In this document: positions 9,054 to 19,250 of the stretch, one piece after another | How positions within the stretch are numbered: position 1 is the stretch's first letter | How the letters are laid out: every line of letters starts with the position of its first letter | NCBI GenBank assembly: GCA_964487925.1 | Contig: CAZASZ010000001.1 | Coordinates: 18,641 to 82,640, forward strand | Direction of reading: 5' to 3' | DNA length: 64,000 bases | Source of the DNA: RI-283 sp964487925 | GTDB taxonomy: Bacteria > Pseudomonadota > Gammaproteobacteria > SZUA-140 | Notes under the pieces: generated by a model | What the model saw: the letters and a program-made list of their open reading frames with translations, nothing else | Database searches by the model: none | What the model was told of the DNA's origin: nothing | Translations under genes and position numbers: made by a program

Positions 9054-10085
9054 TCATGTAGCCAAACACCAGCGTGGCCTCACAAAAAACCGGCCGTCGC
9101 GCTCATCCTGGGCCTCGGCGCCGTCCAGTCGAAGATAGCCGACATGCGCGATCATGGCGGCGTTATCGGTACACAGGTGTCGCGCCGGGAAATATATAGT
9201 CGCGCTTTCATCGCTCGCGAGTCGCCGCATACGGTCGCGGAGGGCCTGATTCGCGCCCACCCCACCAGCAACCACCAGACGACACAGCCCGGCCTGTTTG
9301 AGTGCGCGCCGACACTTGATGACTAGCGTATCAAGCACTGCCTCCTGGAAGGCGCGCGCGACATCTGCGTCGCGGCCTGCGTAAGGCTCCGTGTTATGCA
9401 CTGTGTTCATCGCGAAGGTCTTGAGGCCACTGAAGCTGAAGTCGAGTCCAGGCCGATCGGTCATCGGTCTCGGGAAAGGCGCAATCGGGCGCCCAGACCT
9501 CGCCAATACCTCAAGCACTGGCCCACCGGGATATTTTAGCCCCAATAATAAGGCCGTTTTATCAAACGCCTCGCCAACTGCGTCATCCAGCGTCTCGCCA
9601 AGTATTTCATAGCGCCCCAACCCTTCTACACGCATCAGCATGGTATGTCCTCCGGAAACGAGCAGAGCGATAAACGGGTACTCGGGCGATGGCGTCTCCA
9701 ACAGCGGCGCCAAGAGATGCCCCTCGAGATGGTGGACCGCGACGGCCGGAACCCCCCACCCGCGCGCAAGCGCATGCCCCGTGGCCACTCCAACCATGAG
9801 CGCCCCCATTAGACCAGGGCCCGCCGTGTAGGCAACGCCACCCAGATCGCGTCCATCGACACCTACCTCTTGCATGACCTCGCGCACCAACGGCAGCAAC
9901 CTGCGCGCATGATCACGCGACGCCAGCTCCGGAACCACGCCGCCATAGACCTCATGCAGCGCAACTTGGCTATGGACACGCTCAGCCAATACCCCGCTTT
10001 CGGCATCATAAATAGCAGCCGCCGTCTCATCACACGAGGTCTCAATCCCCAGCACGGGACCATTTATCTTCGAACTGCTTTTCAT
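9054..10085 (-). CDS. tsaD: tRNA N6-adenosine threonylcarbamoyltransferase TsaD
   Basis: TsaD transfers the threonylcarbamoyl group to A37 of ANN-decoding tRNAs together with TsaB and TsaE. The 343-residue length is typical. Visible motifs are [15 protein letters not shown] at the N-terminus, the metal-binding HHLEGH, the ALLVSGGHT nucleotide-binding loop, FSGLKT and [10 protein letters not shown], and the C-terminal CTDNAAMIA. The ATG at 10085 gives the usual N-terminus. The gene is monocistronic here; the common gammaproteobacterial divergent neighbour rpsU is absent. Confidence 0.97.
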   Translation of the reverse strand: MKSSSKINGPVLGIETSCDETAAAIYDAESGVLAERVHSQVALHEVYGGVVPELASRDHARRLLPLVREVMQEVGVDGRDLGGVAYTAGPGLMGALMVGVATGHALARGWGVPAVAVHHLEGHLLAPLLETPSPEYPFIALLVSGGHTMLMRVEGLGRYEILGETLDDAVGEAFDKTALLLGLKYPGGPVLEVLARSGRPIAPFPRPMTDRPGLDFSFSGLKTFAMNTVHNTEPYAGRDADVARAFQEAVLDTLVIKCRRALKQAGLCRLVVAGGVGANQALRDRMRRLASDESATIYFPARHLCTDNAAMIAHVGYLRLDGAEAQDERDGRFFVRPRWCLAT

Positions 10086-10362
10086 GGTAGGATCTTCGCG
10101 TCACAAGTAACAAAATGTCGGCCGGCGCCGTCACGATGAGGGGTCACGAACCCCGAAGGTTTCCGGTAAAAATAAAGTTACGATACCCGCAAGCGATAAT
10201 ATAGGTCTAGCAGGATGTTAAAAAGGGCCCGAAGGGTCCCCAGCAACCTGTCAGGGTGAGCCGGTGGTTCGCGATTTGCGGTCAGTGACGCGACCATAAT
10301 CACCAAAATGATAATTACGCCGGTTTCAGGCTATCCGCATAACGATAAATAATGGTTACCTC

Positions 10363-11811
10363 ATGACTGATCACTATGCCATAGAAGTCAAACAGCTCAG
10401 CAAGATCTATCCCCCGGACCTCAAAGCAGTCGATAATCTTGACATGCATGTCCAAGAAGGCGAGATCATGGCCTTGCTTGGCCCCAATGGCGCCGGAAAG
10501 TCCACAACCATCCGCATCCTGTCTACACTCTGCGGTTTTGAGTCAGGCCAAGCCAAGGTGGGGGGCATTGACGTTGATCGTGACCCACAGTCTGTTCGTC
10601 AGGCAATTGGGGTCGTTGCGCAGCAAACTGGCGTGGACTACTTTCTGACGGGCAGAGAAAACATGCACATACAGGGGCACATGTATCGCATGAAGAAGGC
10701 CGACATTGAGGCGCGCGTCGAGGAACTCGCTCGCTACTTCGAACTTGAGAAGAGTCTCGATAAGCCGGTCAGCGCATATTCAGGCGGTATGGCGCGTAAG
10801 CTGGATATCGCCATGGCCTTGATCCATCGCCCCAAGATTCTGTTTCTCGATGAACCGACACTGGGCCTGGATATTCGTAGCCGCAAGATTCTCTGGCGGC
10901 ATATCGAAGAGCTCAATAAAAACTTCGGCCTGACAATCCTCCTGACGACTCACTACCTTGAAGAGGCCGATAGCCTCTCCGACCGGGTCGCCATCATCAA
11001 TAACGGCAGCATCCAGATCTGTGACACGGCCGATGCCCTCAAGAACGCCATCAAGGGCGACTCGATCACAATCGACTTTGAGAAGGTCGCGGAAAAGGAG
11101 CAGGGTTTTGCCAGTAGATGCAAACAGGAGTCCTATGTGCAGGACACCGTTTGGGAGGGCAATGCCCTTCACCTGTACGTCGATAACGGCGCCAGTGGGG
11201 TCCCGGACATTATGACGATCGCCGGCCAGCAAGGCGTTCATATCAAAAGCCTGGCCCTGGCCCGACCAACCCTGGACGATGTGTTCCTGAAGTACACCGG
11301 CGTCCGCATTGAGGGTAAACAGGAAGAAGAAGGTGACAAATGGTGGCTCAAGTGGGCCGGCAAGGGCGGAGGCAATTGGAAAAAATGGTCGGCTGAAGAC
11401 GCCGAAGAGGACACCGGCGAGGAATGGCAGGGTAATGAATGGGTAGATTCCTCCGGCGATAAAAAGGGCGAGTGGGATGATTCCTCCGAATGGGGCGGCA
11501 ATGAATGGGTCAACCCAGATGGCACACCGAAGCAATCAGCCGAACAGACCGCAACGGAGAGTGAGGCAGAACCCGCCGCCGCGGCACGGCCAGAAACCGA
11601 AGAGGAAAAACCCGAGGCAAAGAGTGCCGAGTCAGCTTCGGATAACGCTGCTGAAGACTGGAAAGGTAACGAGTGGGTCGACGACGATGGTAGCCAGAAG
11701 GGAGACTGGGGTGATTCTTCGGATTGGCAGGGCAATGCCTGGGTCGATGCGGATGGCAAACCCAAGTCGGACTGGTCCAAAGACGACAAGGCCACCAAAG
11801 ACAAGCACTGA
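10363..11811 (+). CDS. ABC exporter ATPase with Trp-rich C-terminal repeat tail
   Basis: Residues 1-315 are a DrrA-like exporter ATPase: Walker A GPNGAGKST at about 40, Q-loop VVAQQTG, signature YSGGMARKLD near 139, Walker B ILFLDEPTLGLD and the H-loop TTHYLEEAD. Such ATPases usually end at 310-330 residues. Here about 165 residues follow, acidic and rich in Trp, Gly and Asp, with four W-x-G-N-x-W-V units (residues about 355, 377, 433 and 455) in two pairs separated by an Ala/Glu-rich linker. The tail should be cytoplasmic. The permease gene starts 110 bases downstream. No strong ribosome-binding site precedes the ATG. Substrate is unknown; the similarity of the tail to the RND insert at 3683-3916 suggests a functional link. 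Confidence 0.88.
   Translation: MTDHYAIEVKQLSKIYPPDLKAVDNLDMHVQEGEIMALLGPNGAGKSTTIRILSTLCGFESGQAKVGGIDVDRDPQSVRQAIGVVAQQTGVDYFLTGRENMHIQGHMYRMKKADIEARVEELARYFELEKSLDKPVSAYSGGMARKLDIAMALIHRPKILFLDEPTLGLDIRSRKILWRHIEELNKNFGLTILLTTHYLEEADSLSDRVAIINNGSIQICDTADALKNAIKGDSITIDFEKVAEKEQGFASRCKQESYVQDTVWEGNALHLYVDNGASGVPDIMTIAGQQGVHIKSLALARPTLDDVFLKYTGVRIEGKQEEEGDKWWLKWAGKGGGNWKKWSAEDAEEDTGEEWQGNEWVDSSGDKKGEWDDSSEWGGNEWVNPDGTPKQSAEQTATESEAEPAAAARPETEEEKPEAKSAESASDNAAEDWKGNEWVDDDGSQKGDWGDSSDWQGNAWVDADGKPKSDWSKDDKATKDKH
11335..11808 (+). repeat. W-x-G-N-x-W-V repeat tail of the ABC ATPase
   Basis: The tail opens with WWLKW and NWKKW, then has WQGNEWVDSSG, WGGNEWVNPDG, WKGNEWVDDDG and WQGNAWVDADG. Units within each pair are spaced 22 residues, and KGEW or KGDW occurs between them. 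An Ala/Glu linker of about 44 residues separates the two pairs. This looks like duplication of a two-unit block. Confidence 0.8.
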
Positions 11812-11921
11812 CGCCATGCCTATCTTCATATCATCGTTTAGTCGAGGCTTTTCCCGGATTAATTATTCATTCCCAGCCGATTTTGATCACGGCTGGCTCA
11901 GACCGCTTTAGGAGTCTATCT

Positions 11922-12668
11922 ATGCTCGCGGATACCTGGCACCTATTTAATAAGTACATGATTATCACGCTGCGTATGCCGCTGTGGTCGCTGTTCACGC
12001 TGATTCAACCGTTAATCTGGTTGCTGATCTTCGGGCAGCTGTTTGGCCGCTTTGTCGGCACGGAAAACTATATGGATTTCATGGTCCCAGGCATCCTGAT
12101 CATGACCGTCCTGTTCGGCTCATCCTGGTCGGGTGTCAGCCTACTGCGGGAGATCTCGGCCGGCACAGTCGACCGCATGCTGGTTTCGCCGGTATCTCGC
12201 ATCTCGATCGTACTTAGTCGTGTACTGCACTCAGCCGTGCAGGTCATCGCCCAGGCCCTCGTGATCCTGGCGATTGCTTGGTCTACGGGCTCCAGCATCA
12301 CGATGAATCCGCTCTACATCCTGCTCGCGATGCTTGTGATCTTCCTGCTAGGTGTCGGTTTTGCCGCAATCTCGAACGGCTTCGCCATCACACTACAGCG
12401 CGAAGAACCCCTGGTCATGATCGGTAACCTCATGACACTCCCGCTGATGTTCTTCTCCTCGGCGCTCGTCCCCAAGGCATTCATGCCGGACTGGATCCAA
12501 TACATCGCCATGGCTAACCCGATCAGCTATGCCGTCGAGGCCGTCAGGGCGGTACTCGCCGACACCGTAGATCTACACGCCTATACGATCGGATTCGCGG
12601 TCGTGTTCGTCTTCGCCGTAGCGGCGCTAACCTGGGCCGTCACGGCCTTCAATTCGCTGCGCGACTAA
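11922..12668 (+). CDS. ABC-2 type exporter permease
   Basis: The 248-residue protein is a typical six-helix ABC-2 permease (DrrB/NodJ-like): an N-terminal amphipathic segment, LIQPLIWLLIFGQLF as TM1, the MDFMVPGILIMTVLF block, and the late NPISYAVEAVRAVL segment before the last helix. The start at 11922 has AGGAG at 7-base spacing; the frame is open further upstream but overlaps the ATPase gene without a start signal. It forms the membrane part of the exporter with the ATPase encoded immediately upstream. Confidence 0.9.
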   Translation: MLADTWHLFNKYMIITLRMPLWSLFTLIQPLIWLLIFGQLFGRFVGTENYMDFMVPGILIMTVLFGSSWSGVSLLREISAGTVDRMLVSPVSRISIVLSRVLHSAVQVIAQALVILAIAWSTGSSITMNPLYILLAMLVIFLLGVGFAAISNGFAITLQREEPLVMIGNLMTLPLMFFSSALVPKAFMPDWIQYIAMANPISYAVEAVRAVLADTVDLHAYTIGFAVVFVFAVAALTWAVTAFNSLRD

Positions 12669-12755
12669 CTCATCCCTCCTTAATGTACTTGCGCTTTTTC
12701 GCCCGCGAGGATGCGCGATGAACCGGGACAGTGAGACGCCCAGGGACATAGGGCA

Positions 12756-13481
12756 TCAGTCGCTGATGGCGGGGAAAAGCCTCCGCGCCAGTAGTGCCCC
12801 CAGGTACTCCAGAAAGATGGTTCCCTGGTCGGCATGAAAGTGGGACTCGTCCGCGCAACCGATGGCCAGCAAGGCCATGCCGCCATCCATGCGAATCGGA
12901 ACCAGGGCGGCCGACCCGACCGTTCTATCATCAAACAAGGAGACAATCAGGTCATCGCTGAACCGTCCACAAATTGGCTTACCGTCCAACAATGCCTTGG
13001 GGAAATTGGGTAGCGCTTCAAGCTGTCCCTGCCGCAATGAAAGCAGGTCCCCGGAAAACTGCGGCATGGCATCCACCACCGGCCACAACAGGCATGCATA
13101 GTCCGCAACGAAGTCCTCCCTCAGGCTGGACTCCAGCAGACGGATTGCCACCCCGGCATCCGGAGCATCCGGAGCATCCATAAAGGCGAGACTCAAGGCC
13201 CGGAAGCGCCCTGCCAGGCGATCGTTATCCTGGGCGATATTCATAAGCTCGTTGAGCTGACTTCGATAATAGTGGGATTGGTCCCGCAATACCGCAACCT
13301 GGCGCTCGATCAGCGAGGTTGCAACCCCGCTGTCATGGCTCACCGCCAACTCTGCCAGTAATACCGGGCGTCCGCTCAGGAAGTCCGGATGCTGCTTAAG
13401 ATATCGCTCGACCTCCTCGGCCGTACACTCATCGTGCGCCTCAGCATTCTCTGCCCTAGTCATATCGACCACATACCCCAA
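12756..13481 (-). CDS. DUF484 family protein
   Basis: This 241-residue protein has the DUF484 layout: an N-terminal YLKQHPDFL segment, a helical linker (RQVAVLRDQSHYYRSQLNEL) and a GAF-like C-terminal domain with GMALLAIGCADESHFHADQGTIFLEYLG. Function is unknown. In many gammaproteobacteria it lies between dapF and xerC; here dapF is 77 bases upstream but xerC is absent downstream. The N-terminus could also start at the Met six residues further in. Confidence 0.9.
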   Translation of the reverse strand: MGYVVDMTRAENAEAHDECTAEEVERYLKQHPDFLSGRPVLLAELAVSHDSGVATSLIERQVAVLRDQSHYYRSQLNELMNIAQDNDRLAGRFRALSLAFMDAPDAPDAGVAIRLLESSLREDFVADYACLLWPVVDAMPQFSGDLLSLRQGQLEALPNFPKALLDGKPICGRFSDDLIVSLFDDRTVGSAALVPIRMDGGMALLAIGCADESHFHADQGTIFLEYLGALLARRLFPAISD

Positions 13482-13558
13482 CTTCGATTCATTATATTCA
13501 TCATCAAAGACGACTCCGAAAAACAGTCACGACATCTGCCGATTTTTTGAGGCATCAA

Positions 13559-14392
13559 TTACCAAGTCAGCCGCCCATCGAAGACGTGCACCGCCGGCCC
13601 CGTCATCTCAACAGAGGCGCCCGGACCGGGCCAAGCAATCAACAAACTGCCGCCCGGAAGCTCCACGGATACCCGCTCACCCAATAGCCCCTGCCTCCTG
13701 CCCGCGACCACGGCAGCGCAAGCTCCGCTGCCACAGGCCAAGGTCTCGCCCGAGCCCCGTTCGAAAACCCGCAGGCGGACACGATGAGGGTCCCGCACCT
13801 CCATAAATCCAACATTAGCCCGATTCGGAAACGCCTCGTGAGACTCAATGAGGGGCCCCAGACGCGCAACATCTGCCTCGCGCGCACTCTCAACCTGAAG
13901 TACGGCATGCGGGTTGCCCATGGCCACGACGCTGATTTGCCTGGACTCGCCGTCGACGTCTATAGGATAGATCTCCGACTCGTGCTCGGAGAGAAAGGGG
14001 ATGTCAGCCGGAGCCCATTTAGGTACGCCCATATCCACCGCCAGCAGCCCCCCATCGATAAAGCGAACGCGCAATAGGCCGGAAAGTGTTTCCAGCGTGA
14101 TTTCATCCTTATCCGTCAATCCCCGGTGACGGACAAAGGCCGCGAAGCAGCGCGCGCCATTGCCGCACTGCTCGGCTTCACTGCCGTCAGCGTTGAAGAT
14201 GCGATACCGAAAATCGGCATCCGGCCGATCGCTGGCCTCCACAATCAGGAGCTGGTCACAGCCAACACCATAGTGTCGATGCGCGATACAACGGATCCTC
14301 TCCGGGTCAAGCGATACCATCTGCCCGATGCCGTCGATCACGACAAAATCGTTTCCCAGACCATGCAGTTTGCTAAATTCGAGTTGCGGCAT
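13559..14392 (-). CDS. dapF: Diaminopimelate epimerase
   Basis: DapF interconverts LL- and meso-diaminopimelate for lysine and peptidoglycan synthesis. The 277-residue protein shows FSKLHGLGNDFVVID at the N-terminus and the two catalytic cysteines in NGARCFAAF and CGSGACAAV, plus the GNPHAVL segment. It is the first gene of a minus-strand pair with DUF484, and is divergent from the ABC-F gene with 190 bases between them. Confidence 0.97.
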   Translation of the reverse strand: MPQLEFSKLHGLGNDFVVIDGIGQMVSLDPERIRCIAHRHYGVGCDQLLIVEASDRPDADFRYRIFNADGSEAEQCGNGARCFAAFVRHRGLTDKDEITLETLSGLLRVRFIDGGLLAVDMGVPKWAPADIPFLSEHESEIYPIDVDGESRQISVVAMGNPHAVLQVESAREADVARLGPLIESHEAFPNRANVGFMEVRDPHRVRLRVFERGSGETLACGSGACAAVVAGRRQGLLGERVSVELPGGSLLIAWPGPGASVEMTGPAVHVFDGRLTW

Positions 14393-14582
14393 TCTAGATC
14401 TATTCCCCGTTGCGAATCGTAGAGATCCTGGCGATTATATATGACGCTACCGATTTAACCACCAACCGCCTCCGATTTGTCGTCAGCCGCCAGCTCGGCT
14501 ATACTGCGCGCCGCCGCCACCGGCCTTCATGTCCTGCCGGACCGTCCTTTCTTAAATCTCTTATATCGCAAACGAGTTTCAC

Positions 14583-16175
14583 ATGCTGTCCACTGCAAAC
14601 CTTACAATCCAGTTCGGGGCCAAACCCCTTTTTGAAAATATCTCCGTCCGTTTCGGCGACAGCAACCGCTATGGTCTGATCGGCGCCAACGGCTCCGGAA
14701 AATCGACGCTCATGAAGATCCTGAGCGGCGAGCTCGAACCCAGCTCCGGCACGGTCATGCGAGACCCCAACGAGCGTGTTGGCATATTGAGGCAGGACCA
14801 GTTCGCCTACGAGCAGGAGACCGTACTGGATACCGTCATCATGGGCCATACGCGGTTGTCCGAAGTCAAACGCGAGCGTGACCGGATTTACGGCCTTGCG
14901 GAGATGAGTGAAGAGGACGGTATCCAAGTCGCCGAACTCGAGGTCGAATTTGCCGAGCTCGATGGCTATACGGCGGAGTCACGGGCCGGTGAACTCCTGC
15001 TCGGCGTCGGCATCCCTCTGGAACAGCATACCGGGCCGATGAGTGCCGTCGCCCCGGGCTGGAAGCTGCGTGTCCTGCTGGCACAGGCCCTGTTCGCGGA
15101 CCCCGATATCCTGCTTCTCGACGAGCCGACCAATAACCTCGACATCAATGCCATCCGCTGGCTCGAAGATGCAATCAATAGCCGCCGCAGCACGATGATC
15201 ATCATTTCGCATGACCGTCACTTTCTAAACAGCGTCTGCACCCATATGGCCGATCTCGACTACGGTGATTTGCGCCTCTACCCCGGTAACTATGACGAAT
15301 ACATGGTCGCAGCAACCCAGGCCCGCGACCGCCTGCTGTCAGACAACGCCAAGAAAAAGGCCCAGATCGCCGAGCTGCAGACCTTCGTAAGCCGTTTTTC
15401 GGCCAATGCATCCAAAGCCAAGCAAGCCACCTCACGGGCTAAACAGATCGAGAAAATCCAGCTTGAGGACGTCAAGCCCTCAAGCCGGGTGAACCCCTAT
15501 ATCCGCTTCGAGCAGGGCCGCAAGCTGTTCCGCCAGGCGCTTGAGGTCCACAAGCTCGACAAGGCTTATGACGATCAGGCACTACTGAAGAACTTCGGCA
15601 TCATGATCGAGGCCGGAGAACGCGTCGCCATCATCGGCCCCAACGGTATCGGCAAGACCACGCTGCTGTCATGCCTCATCGATAGCAAAAATGCCGACCG
15701 CGGCGTCGTGCGCTGGTCTGAAAATGCCCTCGTCGGCTACTTCGCCCAGGATCACGCCGAGGACTTCGACTCCGATGACACGCTCATCGACTGGATGGGA
15801 CAATGGGCCCAACCCGGCGACGACGAACAAGTCCTTCGCGGTACGCTTGGCCGACTGCTGTTTTCCAAGGACGACATCCACAAGCGAGTCCGGGTTCTAT
15901 CCGGAGGCGAACAAGGACGGATGTTGTTCGGCAAGCTCATGCTCATGCGACCCAATATCCTGGTCATGGACGAACCCACCAATCACCTTGATATGGAATC
16001 AATCGAGTCACTGAACCTGGCGCTCGAGAACTATCCGGGCACGCTGATCTTCGTCAGTCACGACCGCGAGTTCGTGTCCTCGCTGGCTACCCGTATCCTC
16101 GACATGACGCCAGACGGTCCGATCGATTTCAAGGGCGATTACGAGTCCTACCTGCGCAACCAAGGAATTAACTGA
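14583..16175 (+). CDS. ybiT: ABC-F ATPase, YbiT type
   Basis: The product has 530 residues, the same as E. coli YbiT, and two ABC cassettes without membrane segments. Walker A sites are GANGSGKST (about 36) and GPNGIGKTT (about 353). The first signature is the divergent VAPGWKLR seen in YbiT; the second is VLSGGEQGR. The linker holds [22 protein letters not shown] and the C-terminal [19 protein letters not shown] proteins act on the ribosomal E site. The gene is followed after 6 bases by the first copy of a short repeat and then by pilS. Confidence 0.95.
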   Translation: MLSTANLTIQFGAKPLFENISVRFGDSNRYGLIGANGSGKSTLMKILSGELEPSSGTVMRDPNERVGILRQDQFAYEQETVLDTVIMGHTRLSEVKRERDRIYGLAEMSEEDGIQVAELEVEFAELDGYTAESRAGELLLGVGIPLEQHTGPMSAVAPGWKLRVLLAQALFADPDILLLDEPTNNLDINAIRWLEDAINSRRSTMIIISHDRHFLNSVCTHMADLDYGDLRLYPGNYDEYMVAATQARDRLLSDNAKKKAQIAELQTFVSRFSANASKAKQATSRAKQIEKIQLEDVKPSSRVNPYIRFEQGRKLFRQALEVHKLDKAYDDQALLKNFGIMIEAGERVAIIGPNGIGKTTLLSCLIDSKNADRGVVRWSENALVGYFAQDHAEDFDSDDTLIDWMGQWAQPGDDEQVLRGTLGRLLFSKDDIHKRVRVLSGGEQGRMLFGKLMLMRPNILVMDEPTNHLDMESIESLNLALENYPGTLIFVSHDREFVSSLATRILDMTPDGPIDFKGDYESYLRNQGIN

Positions 16176-16181
16176 TAAACG

Positions 16182-16200
16182 CGCCGAAGGACGTATCGCC
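16182..16200 (+). repeat. Copy 1 of a 19-base intergenic repeat
   Basis: The sequence fits CGCCGAAGGRCGTATCGCC exactly and begins 6 bases after the ybiT stop. Two further copies in the same orientation follow pilC and pilD. Confidence 0.65.
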
Positions 16201-16272
16201 ACGCTGCTGCTAATAAGCAAGGACGCTTGGTCCGATAACGTAGGCAACAGTTACCCATGAAGGGGATATCGC

Positions 16273-17928
16273 TTGCCTGCGCTCACCGGCATCTCGCTGC
16301 CCGAATCAGACCCGATCGCCGAAACACACTTTCCGGAAAGGGATGTAGATACACGGCCTAACGACTGGCGCCAATACGCCTACCTCAACCTTTACCGCTT
16401 GTTGTTGGCGGCAACCTTCATTGTTCTTGCCTATAATCAGGTCGCCTTTCTCCATCAGGACATCGAGAACGGTCCGGTTTTTCTGACCATTAGCGTCCTC
16501 TATCTGATTTTCGGGTTAGCCAATATCCCGATCATCTACGGACGGGCCTTCGACCCGATCAAACTGACGCTGCTCTCAGTATTCATCGACATCGTCACAA
16601 TCACGACCCTCATGCACGCCAGCGGCGGCGTACGCAGCGGACTCGGAATGCTGTTGATTATCTCGATTGCGACGGGCTCCGCTGCCGTCGGCGGGCAGAT
16701 GGCCAAACTCTTCGCCGCCATGGCCACACTGGCAATTCTCGCCGAGCAGGTATTTACGGGACTCCGCGTACCCATTGAGGCTTCGAGCTACGCCCACGCC
16801 GGCCTGCTCGGGGCAAGCTTTTTCGCTACCGCTATCCTCGCCCACCACCTAGCCCGGCGTCAGCGTGAAAGCGAAGTCCTTGCCGCTCAGCGTGGAGTGG
16901 ATCTAGCCAATATGGCCCAGTTGACCGAATACATCATTCAGCGCATGCAGACCGGCATCATCGTCGTCGACAAGGATTTTTCGGTGCGTCTCATCAATGA
17001 ATCGGCGCACAGGCTGCTCGGCGTATCCATCGAACAATCGGTCCGTGCTGTCGATCAGCTCCCCGAACCTCTGGGCAGACAGTTGGCTGCCTGGCGATTC
17101 AATGCGGCTGCAGGAAAACCCTTTCACGGCGCCGCCATGTCTCCCGAAATCCTACCGCGCTTTGCCAAACTCGGACAATCGCAGAATTCTGGCGCACTGA
17201 TCTTCCTTGAGGACACCGCCGCAACGATGCAGCAGGCCCAACAACTTAAGCTCGCATCCCTCGGCAAACTGACAGCCAGCATCGCCCACGAGATACGAAA
17301 TCCGCTCGCGGCCATCAATCACGCCAGTCAGTTGCTTGACGAGTCAGAAGCGATCTCCGGAGCGGATAAACGCCTGTTGGAGATCATTCAGAATCACGCT
17401 CAAAGAGTTAACACGATCATACGTAACGTCATGCAGCTCAGCCGAAGAGACCCCAGCAACCCGCAGCACTTTGATCTAAATATGTGGTTGGAGGGATATC
17501 TCAAAGAGTTGAAACAGGTCCACGGCCTCAAGGACGAACAGCTATCAATCGATAACCTTCAAGATGAACTCATGATTCGAATCGACCCGGACCAGTTGCG
17601 CATGATTATGGACAACCTATGCCAAAACGCGATCCGCCACGGTGGCGACGACGGTAAAGCATTTATTTCATTGACCGCCGGTGTCAGCGAGGAAACCCAA
17701 CGCCCATACATCGAGGCCTCCGATAACGGTCCGGGTATTTCGGACGAGGCGATCGAACATATCTTCGAACCTTTCTATACCACTGCCCAGCATGGGACCG
17801 GCCTTGGTCTCTATTTATCGAAAGAACTTGCCGAATGTAATCAGGCCCACCTCGCCTGTCTACCGGATAGCCGGGGCGGCCGATTCCGCCTTACCTTTGC
17901 GGACCCCAGGAGGAAACAAATACAATGA
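16273..17928 (+). CDS. pilS: Sensor histidine kinase PilS
   Basis: PilS controls pilin transcription by phosphorylating PilR. The 551-residue protein has about six N-terminal membrane helices (residues about 38-195), a PAS-like domain (about 215-310), the H-box ASIAHEIRNPLAAINHASQLL and an ATPase domain with DNLCQNAIRHGG, DNGPGI and GTGLGLYL. The start is a TTG at 16273 with AAGGGGAT upstream; no internal Met fits the N-terminus. The stop overlaps the pilR start by four bases (ATGA), showing translational coupling. Confidence 0.93.
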   Translation: MPALTGISLPESDPIAETHFPERDVDTRPNDWRQYAYLNLYRLLLAATFIVLAYNQVAFLHQDIENGPVFLTISVLYLIFGLANIPIIYGRAFDPIKLTLLSVFIDIVTITTLMHASGGVRSGLGMLLIISIATGSAAVGGQMAKLFAAMATLAILAEQVFTGLRVPIEASSYAHAGLLGASFFATAILAHHLARRQRESEVLAAQRGVDLANMAQLTEYIIQRMQTGIIVVDKDFSVRLINESAHRLLGVSIEQSVRAVDQLPEPLGRQLAAWRFNAAAGKPFHGAAMSPEILPRFAKLGQSQNSGALIFLEDTAATMQQAQQLKLASLGKLTASIAHEIRNPLAAINHASQLLDESEAISGADKRLLEIIQNHAQRVNTIIRNVMQLSRRDPSNPQHFDLNMWLEGYLKELKQVHGLKDEQLSIDNLQDELMIRIDPDQLRMIMDNLCQNAIRHGGDDGKAFISLTAGVSEETQRPYIEASDNGPGISDEAIEHIFEPFYTTAQHGTGLGLYLSKELAECNQAHLACLPDSRGGRFRLTFADPRRKQIQ

Positions 17929-19250
17929 GCCTGCCACGAGCCCTGGTCGTCGACGACGAACCGGATATAAGGGAATTGCTCGAATTGACGCTATCTCGAA
18001 TGGACATCAGCTGTCGATCAACCGCAAATATCGATGAGGCGCGTCGAGCGCTCAACGAAGATCACTATGATCTCTGTCTGACCGATATGCGCCTTCCCGA
18101 TGGCAACGGCATCGAACTGGTAGAGTATATTCAACGGTATTTCCCTGACCTACCGACGGCCGTCATTACGGCCCATGGCAATGTGGAATCGGCCGTCCGT
18201 GCACTCAAGGCCGGCGCATTCGACTTTGTCTCCAAACCAGTCGACCTCCACATTCTTAGAGATCTCGCCGCGGCAGCGATCAAGTCGCACCCGGATATGC
18301 TCAGACCTTCGGGACCCACGCTCCTCGGCAACACGACCGTCATGCAAGAGACCCGCGCCACGATCGCCAAGCTGGCCCGCAGTCAGGCGCCGGTCTACAT
18401 ATGCGGGGAATCCGGCACCGGCAAGGAGCTGGCCGCCGCGATGATCCATCACCTCGGGCCCCGTGCCGAGGGTCCGTTCATCCCGGTCAACTGCGGCGCA
18501 ATTCCCGAGGCGCTAATGGAAAGCGAGTTCTTCGGTCATCGCAAAGGCAGTTTTACGGGCGCCACAACGGATAAGACCGGACTTTTCGAGGCCGCGCGCG
18601 GTGGAACGCTGTTTCTCGACGAAGTCGCCGATCTACCCCAACACATGCAAGTCAAACTACTTCGGGCGATTCAGGAAAAGGCCATTCGTCCTGTCGGTGA
18701 ACATCGAGAGCGCCCGATAGACGTTCGGATACTGAGCGCGACCCACAAGGATCTCGAGACAATGGTCGACGCTAGCCAGTTTCGCCAGGATCTGTTCTAC
18801 CGGATCAACGTCATAACGCTGAAGTTACCACCGCTGCGTGACCGAGTGGACGACATCCCATTGCTTGCCGCGCACTTTCTGAGGCGCCTCGCGGAAACCA
18901 TCAGCGTACCGTCGGTCAGCCTATCCAACGCGGCGACCGCCAGACTGCGTAGTTACGCCTTCCCCGGCAACGTCCGGGAACTCGAAAATATCCTGGAACG
19001 GGCAACGGCGCTTTGCGAGCACGCTGAAATCGAGCCCGATGACCTACAGCTCAAGAACACTCCCACCCCTGAACCCACACCAGTCGCAGGCCTGGGTCTA
19101 CCGCTGGACCCTATGCTTGGCCATATGGAGCGCGACACGATAGAAAAAGCCCTCGAGAAAACCCGTTATAACAAGACTGCGGCGGCTCGACTATTGGGCA
19201 TTTCATTCAGTGCGCTACGCTACAGACTCAAGAAATTGGGGCTCGACTGA
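17925..19250 (+). CDS. pilR: Sigma-54 dependent response regulator PilR
   Basis: The 441-residue protein has a receiver domain (VVDDEPD, phospho-acceptor Asp in LTDMRLPDG near residue 51), an AAA+ domain with GESGTGKE, the sigma-54 contact loop GSFTGA and FLDEVADLP, and a Fis-type HTH (NKTAAARLLGISFSALRYRL). It activates pilA, whose sigma-54 promoter lies 207 bases downstream of the pilR stop. Confidence 0.95.
   Translation: MSLPRALVVDDEPDIRELLELTLSRMDISCRSTANIDEARRALNEDHYDLCLTDMRLPDGNGIELVEYIQRYFPDLPTAVITAHGNVESAVRALKAGAFDFVSKPVDLHILRDLAAAAIKSHPDMLRPSGPTLLGNTTVMQETRATIAKLARSQAPVYICGESGTGKELAAAMIHHLGPRAEGPFIPVNCGAIPEALMESEFFGHRKGSFTGATTDKTGLFEAARGGTLFLDEVADLPQHMQVKLLRAIQEKAIRPVGEHRERPIDVRILSATHKDLETMVDASQFRQDLFYRINVITLKLPPLRDRVDDIPLLAAHFLRRLAETISVPSVSLSNAATARLRSYAFPGNVRELENILERATALCEHAEIEPDDLQLKNTPTPEPTPVAGLGLPLDPMLGHMERDTIEKALEKTRYNKTAAARLLGISFSALRYRLKKLGLD

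Noticed and set aside
10086..10362. A 39-codon frame on the minus strand (about 10310-10190) with a UUCG-type hairpin inside it
   Set aside because: No ribosome-binding site, and the hairpin lies within the frame. It may be part of an untranslated region. Nothing else is seen in this 277-base space.
11724..11921. Upstream extension of the ABC permease frame
   Set aside because: It overlaps the ATPase gene, lacks a ribosome-binding site and reads as unstructured sequence; the ATG at 11922 has AGGAG.
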